This document shows positions 62,353 to 64,000 of a DNA stretch of 64,000 bases, one piece after another. Position 1 is the stretch's first letter. Every line of letters starts with the position of its first letter. The notes below the pieces were generated by a model. That model did no database searches, was not told the DNA's origin, and worked only from the letters and a program-made list of their open reading frames with translations. The translations under genes and the position numbers were made by a program. Where the stretch lies: positions 1,612,001-1,676,000 of the forward strand of contig NW_027480423.1 of NCBI RefSeq assembly GCF_051401765.1, written 5' to 3'. The DNA comes from Calliopsis andreniformis. Its lineage: Eukaryota; Arthropoda; Insecta; Hymenoptera; Andrenidae.

Positions 62353-64000
62353 GGGCAACCTAGGCTTCACTGTAGGGCGTTGTTCCGCCAGATGGAGTAG
62401 TTAGGGCATAAGAAGTCAACGCCAGAAGCATAAAATAAGGTATAAATACAACAGCTTTTCCATCGTATAAAATGTATAATTGCAAACATTGCGAAAGTAA
62501 TGGTCATTTCTACGTTCCGGGCAACCTAGGCGTCACTCTAGTGCGTTGCTCCACCACATCTAATAGCTACGGCCTTAGACGTCAACGACAGAAGCATAAA
62601 ATACAATATAAATACAGCATTTTTTCCATCATATAAAACGAATAATTGCAACCAGTATGAAAGCTATGGTCATTTCTACTTTACGGGCAACATGGGCTAC
62701 ACCCTAGGGCGTTGCTCCTACAGATTGAATAGTTAGGGCCTTAGAAGTCAATGCCCGAAGCATAAAATGCAATAAAAATACAACAGTTTTTCCATCATAT
62801 AACAGGAGTATTTGCATCCAGTTTGAAAGTGATGGTATTTGCTACGTTCCGGGCAACTTAGGCTTAACTCTAGGGCGTTGCTCCACCAGATCGAATAGTT
62901 AGTGCCTTAGAAGTCAATGCCAGAAGCATAAAATACAATATAAATACAACAGTTTTTCCATCGTATAAAACGAATAATTGCAACCAGTATGAAAGATAAC
63001 GTCATTTCTACTTTCCGGGCAACCTATGCATCACCCTAGGGCGTTGCTTCAACAGATTGAATATTTAGGGCCTTAGAAGTCAACGCCCGAAGCACAAAAT
63101 ACAAAATAAATAGAACAGTTTTTCCATCGTATAAAACGAATAATTGCTACCGGTGTGAAAGTTATGGTCATTTATACGTTCCGGGCAACCTAGGCTTCAC
63201 CATAGGGCGTTACTCCACCAGGTCGAATAGTTAGGGCCTAAGAAGAGGACTCCAGAAGCATAAAATACAATATAAATACAACAGTTTTTCCATCATAAAA
63301 AACGAATTATTGCATCCAGTATGAAAGCTAGGGTCATTTCTACTTTACGGGAAACCTAGGCTACACCCTAGGGCGTTGCTCTTACAGATTGAATAGTTAG
63401 GGCCTTAGAAGTTAATGCCCGAAGCATAAAATGCAATAAAAATACAACAGTTTTTCCATCGTATAAAAGGATTAATTGCAACCAGTTTGAAAGTGATGGT
63501 CATTTCTACGTTCCGGGCAACCTAGGCTTCACTCTACGGCGTTGCTCCACCAGATCGAATAGCTAGGGCCTTAGAAGTCAACGCCCGAAGCATAAAATAC
63601 AAAATAAATAGTACAGTTTTTCCATTGTATAAAACGTATAATTGCTACCGGTGTGAAAGTTATGGTCATTTCTACGTTCCGGGCAACCTAGGCTTCACCG
63701 TAGGTCGTTGTTCCACCAGATGGAATAGTTAGGGCCTTAGAAGTCAACGCCCGAAGTATAAAATACAAAATAAATAGAACAGTTTTTCCATCGTATAAAA
63801 CTAATAATTTCAACCAGTGTGAAAGTAATGGGCATTTCTACGTTCCGGACAACCTAGGCTTCACTCTAGGGCGTTGCTCCACCACATCGAATAGCTACGG
63901 CCTTAGAAGTCAACGCCAGAAGCATAAAATACAATAAATATACAAGAGTTTTTCCATCGTATATCAGGAATAATTGCAACCAGTGTGAAAGTGATGGTCA
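62353..64000. repeat. 13-monomer HOR, copy 3, cut by the window end
   Basis: The first 1648 bp of the unit, nearly ten monomers, in the same order as copies 1 and 2. The window ends inside the monomer with AATATACAAGAG and TATATCAGG, so the HOR very probably continues beyond 64000. Confidence 0.92.

Larger units (their letters stand above)
1..64000. repeat. Satellite DNA array, 166-bp monomer, about 385 copies
   Basis: The landmark TTCCGGGCAACCTAGG recurs every 166 bp (for example at 167, 333, 499, 665, 831, 997 and 1163) through the whole window, always on the same strand. Counting from that landmark, the monomer holds CTAGGGCGTTG (24-34), TTAGGG (53-58), CATAAAAT (81-88), an AT-rich stretch (88-106), a T5 tract (107-111), a TCGT/ACGA dyad (115-127) and GGTCATTTCTACG (154-166). 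No stretch departs from this pattern and no coding sequence is supported. The length is close to a nucleosome plus linker, as in many centromeric satellites. Family and species are not recognised. Centromeric or pericentromeric location is an inference. Confidence 0.97.

Noticed and set aside
1..64000. TTAGGG hexamer in most monomers, suggesting telomere repeats
   Set aside because: It occurs once per 166 bp at monomer position 53-58 and is never in tandem with itself. Many monomers read CTAGGG or TTAGTG there.
1..64000. CENP-B box
   Set aside because: Around CGGG in TTCCGGGC and on the opposite strand around TTCGGGC, the required TTCG, A and CGGG spacing is not met. I found no match to the core on either strand.
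1..64000. CRISPR array
   Set aside because: The repeats are 166 bp with no unique spacers, arranged directly head to tail, and the sequence has a eukaryotic satellite form.
1..64000. Transposon or retroelement insertion inside the array
   Set aside because: I followed the monomer landmarks through the window and found no gap larger than one monomer without them, no terminal repeats and no target-site duplications.
1..64000. TATA-like promoters in the ATACAATATAAATAC part of each monomer
   Set aside because: These words are part of the AT-rich satellite core and recur hundreds of times. Nothing distinguishes any one as a promoter.

Overview
This window is one uninterrupted block of eukaryotic satellite DNA. 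From base 1 to base 64000 it consists of about 385 head-to-tail copies of a 166-bp monomer, all in the same orientation. I see no gene, RNA gene, transposon or non-satellite sequence. The monomer is AT-rich in its middle and carries two short dyads and seven or eight CpG sites. A uniform, gene-free array of 166-bp monomers with several levels of higher-order repeat (HOR) fits a centromeric or pericentromeric satellite. I do not recognise the satellite and cannot name the species. Centromeric function is inference from structure only.

Layout. Bases 1-7780 are a patchwork of older segmental copies, related by shifts of 19 monomers (3152 bp), 26 monomers (4312 bp) and 31 monomers (5142 bp). Bases 7781-48890 form three successive copies of one very large superunit: U1 7781-24208 (16428 bp), U2 24209-37938 (13730 bp) and U3 37939-48890 (10952 bp). 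They differ in length because of internal events: a tandem 31/32-monomer duplication in U1, a tandem 13-monomer duplication and a 44-bp deletion in U2, and a replacement plus small whole-monomer losses in U3. Bases 48683-50010 are a 4-monomer (664 bp) tandem duplication. Bases 50011-53700 are the least regular part. Bases 53701-58036 hold two related 13- and 15-monomer units. Bases 58037-64000 are a regular 13-monomer HOR (2158 bp), present 2.76 times and running off the end of the window.

How it seems to have formed. Almost every rearrangement I located adds or removes whole monomers and keeps the 166-bp register, as expected of unequal exchange between aligned monomers. The 44-bp deletion in U2 is the clear exception. 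Variants shared by U2 and U3 but absent from U1, and others private to one unit, give a relative order of events. Monomer differences fall often at CpG sites as TG or CA, which suggests cytosine methylation.

Limits. All alignments were made by eye. Coordinates of joins are approximate wherever both parents share sequence at the join, often 10-40 bp. Near-identical long copies are also where assemblies fail, so copy numbers need checking against reads.
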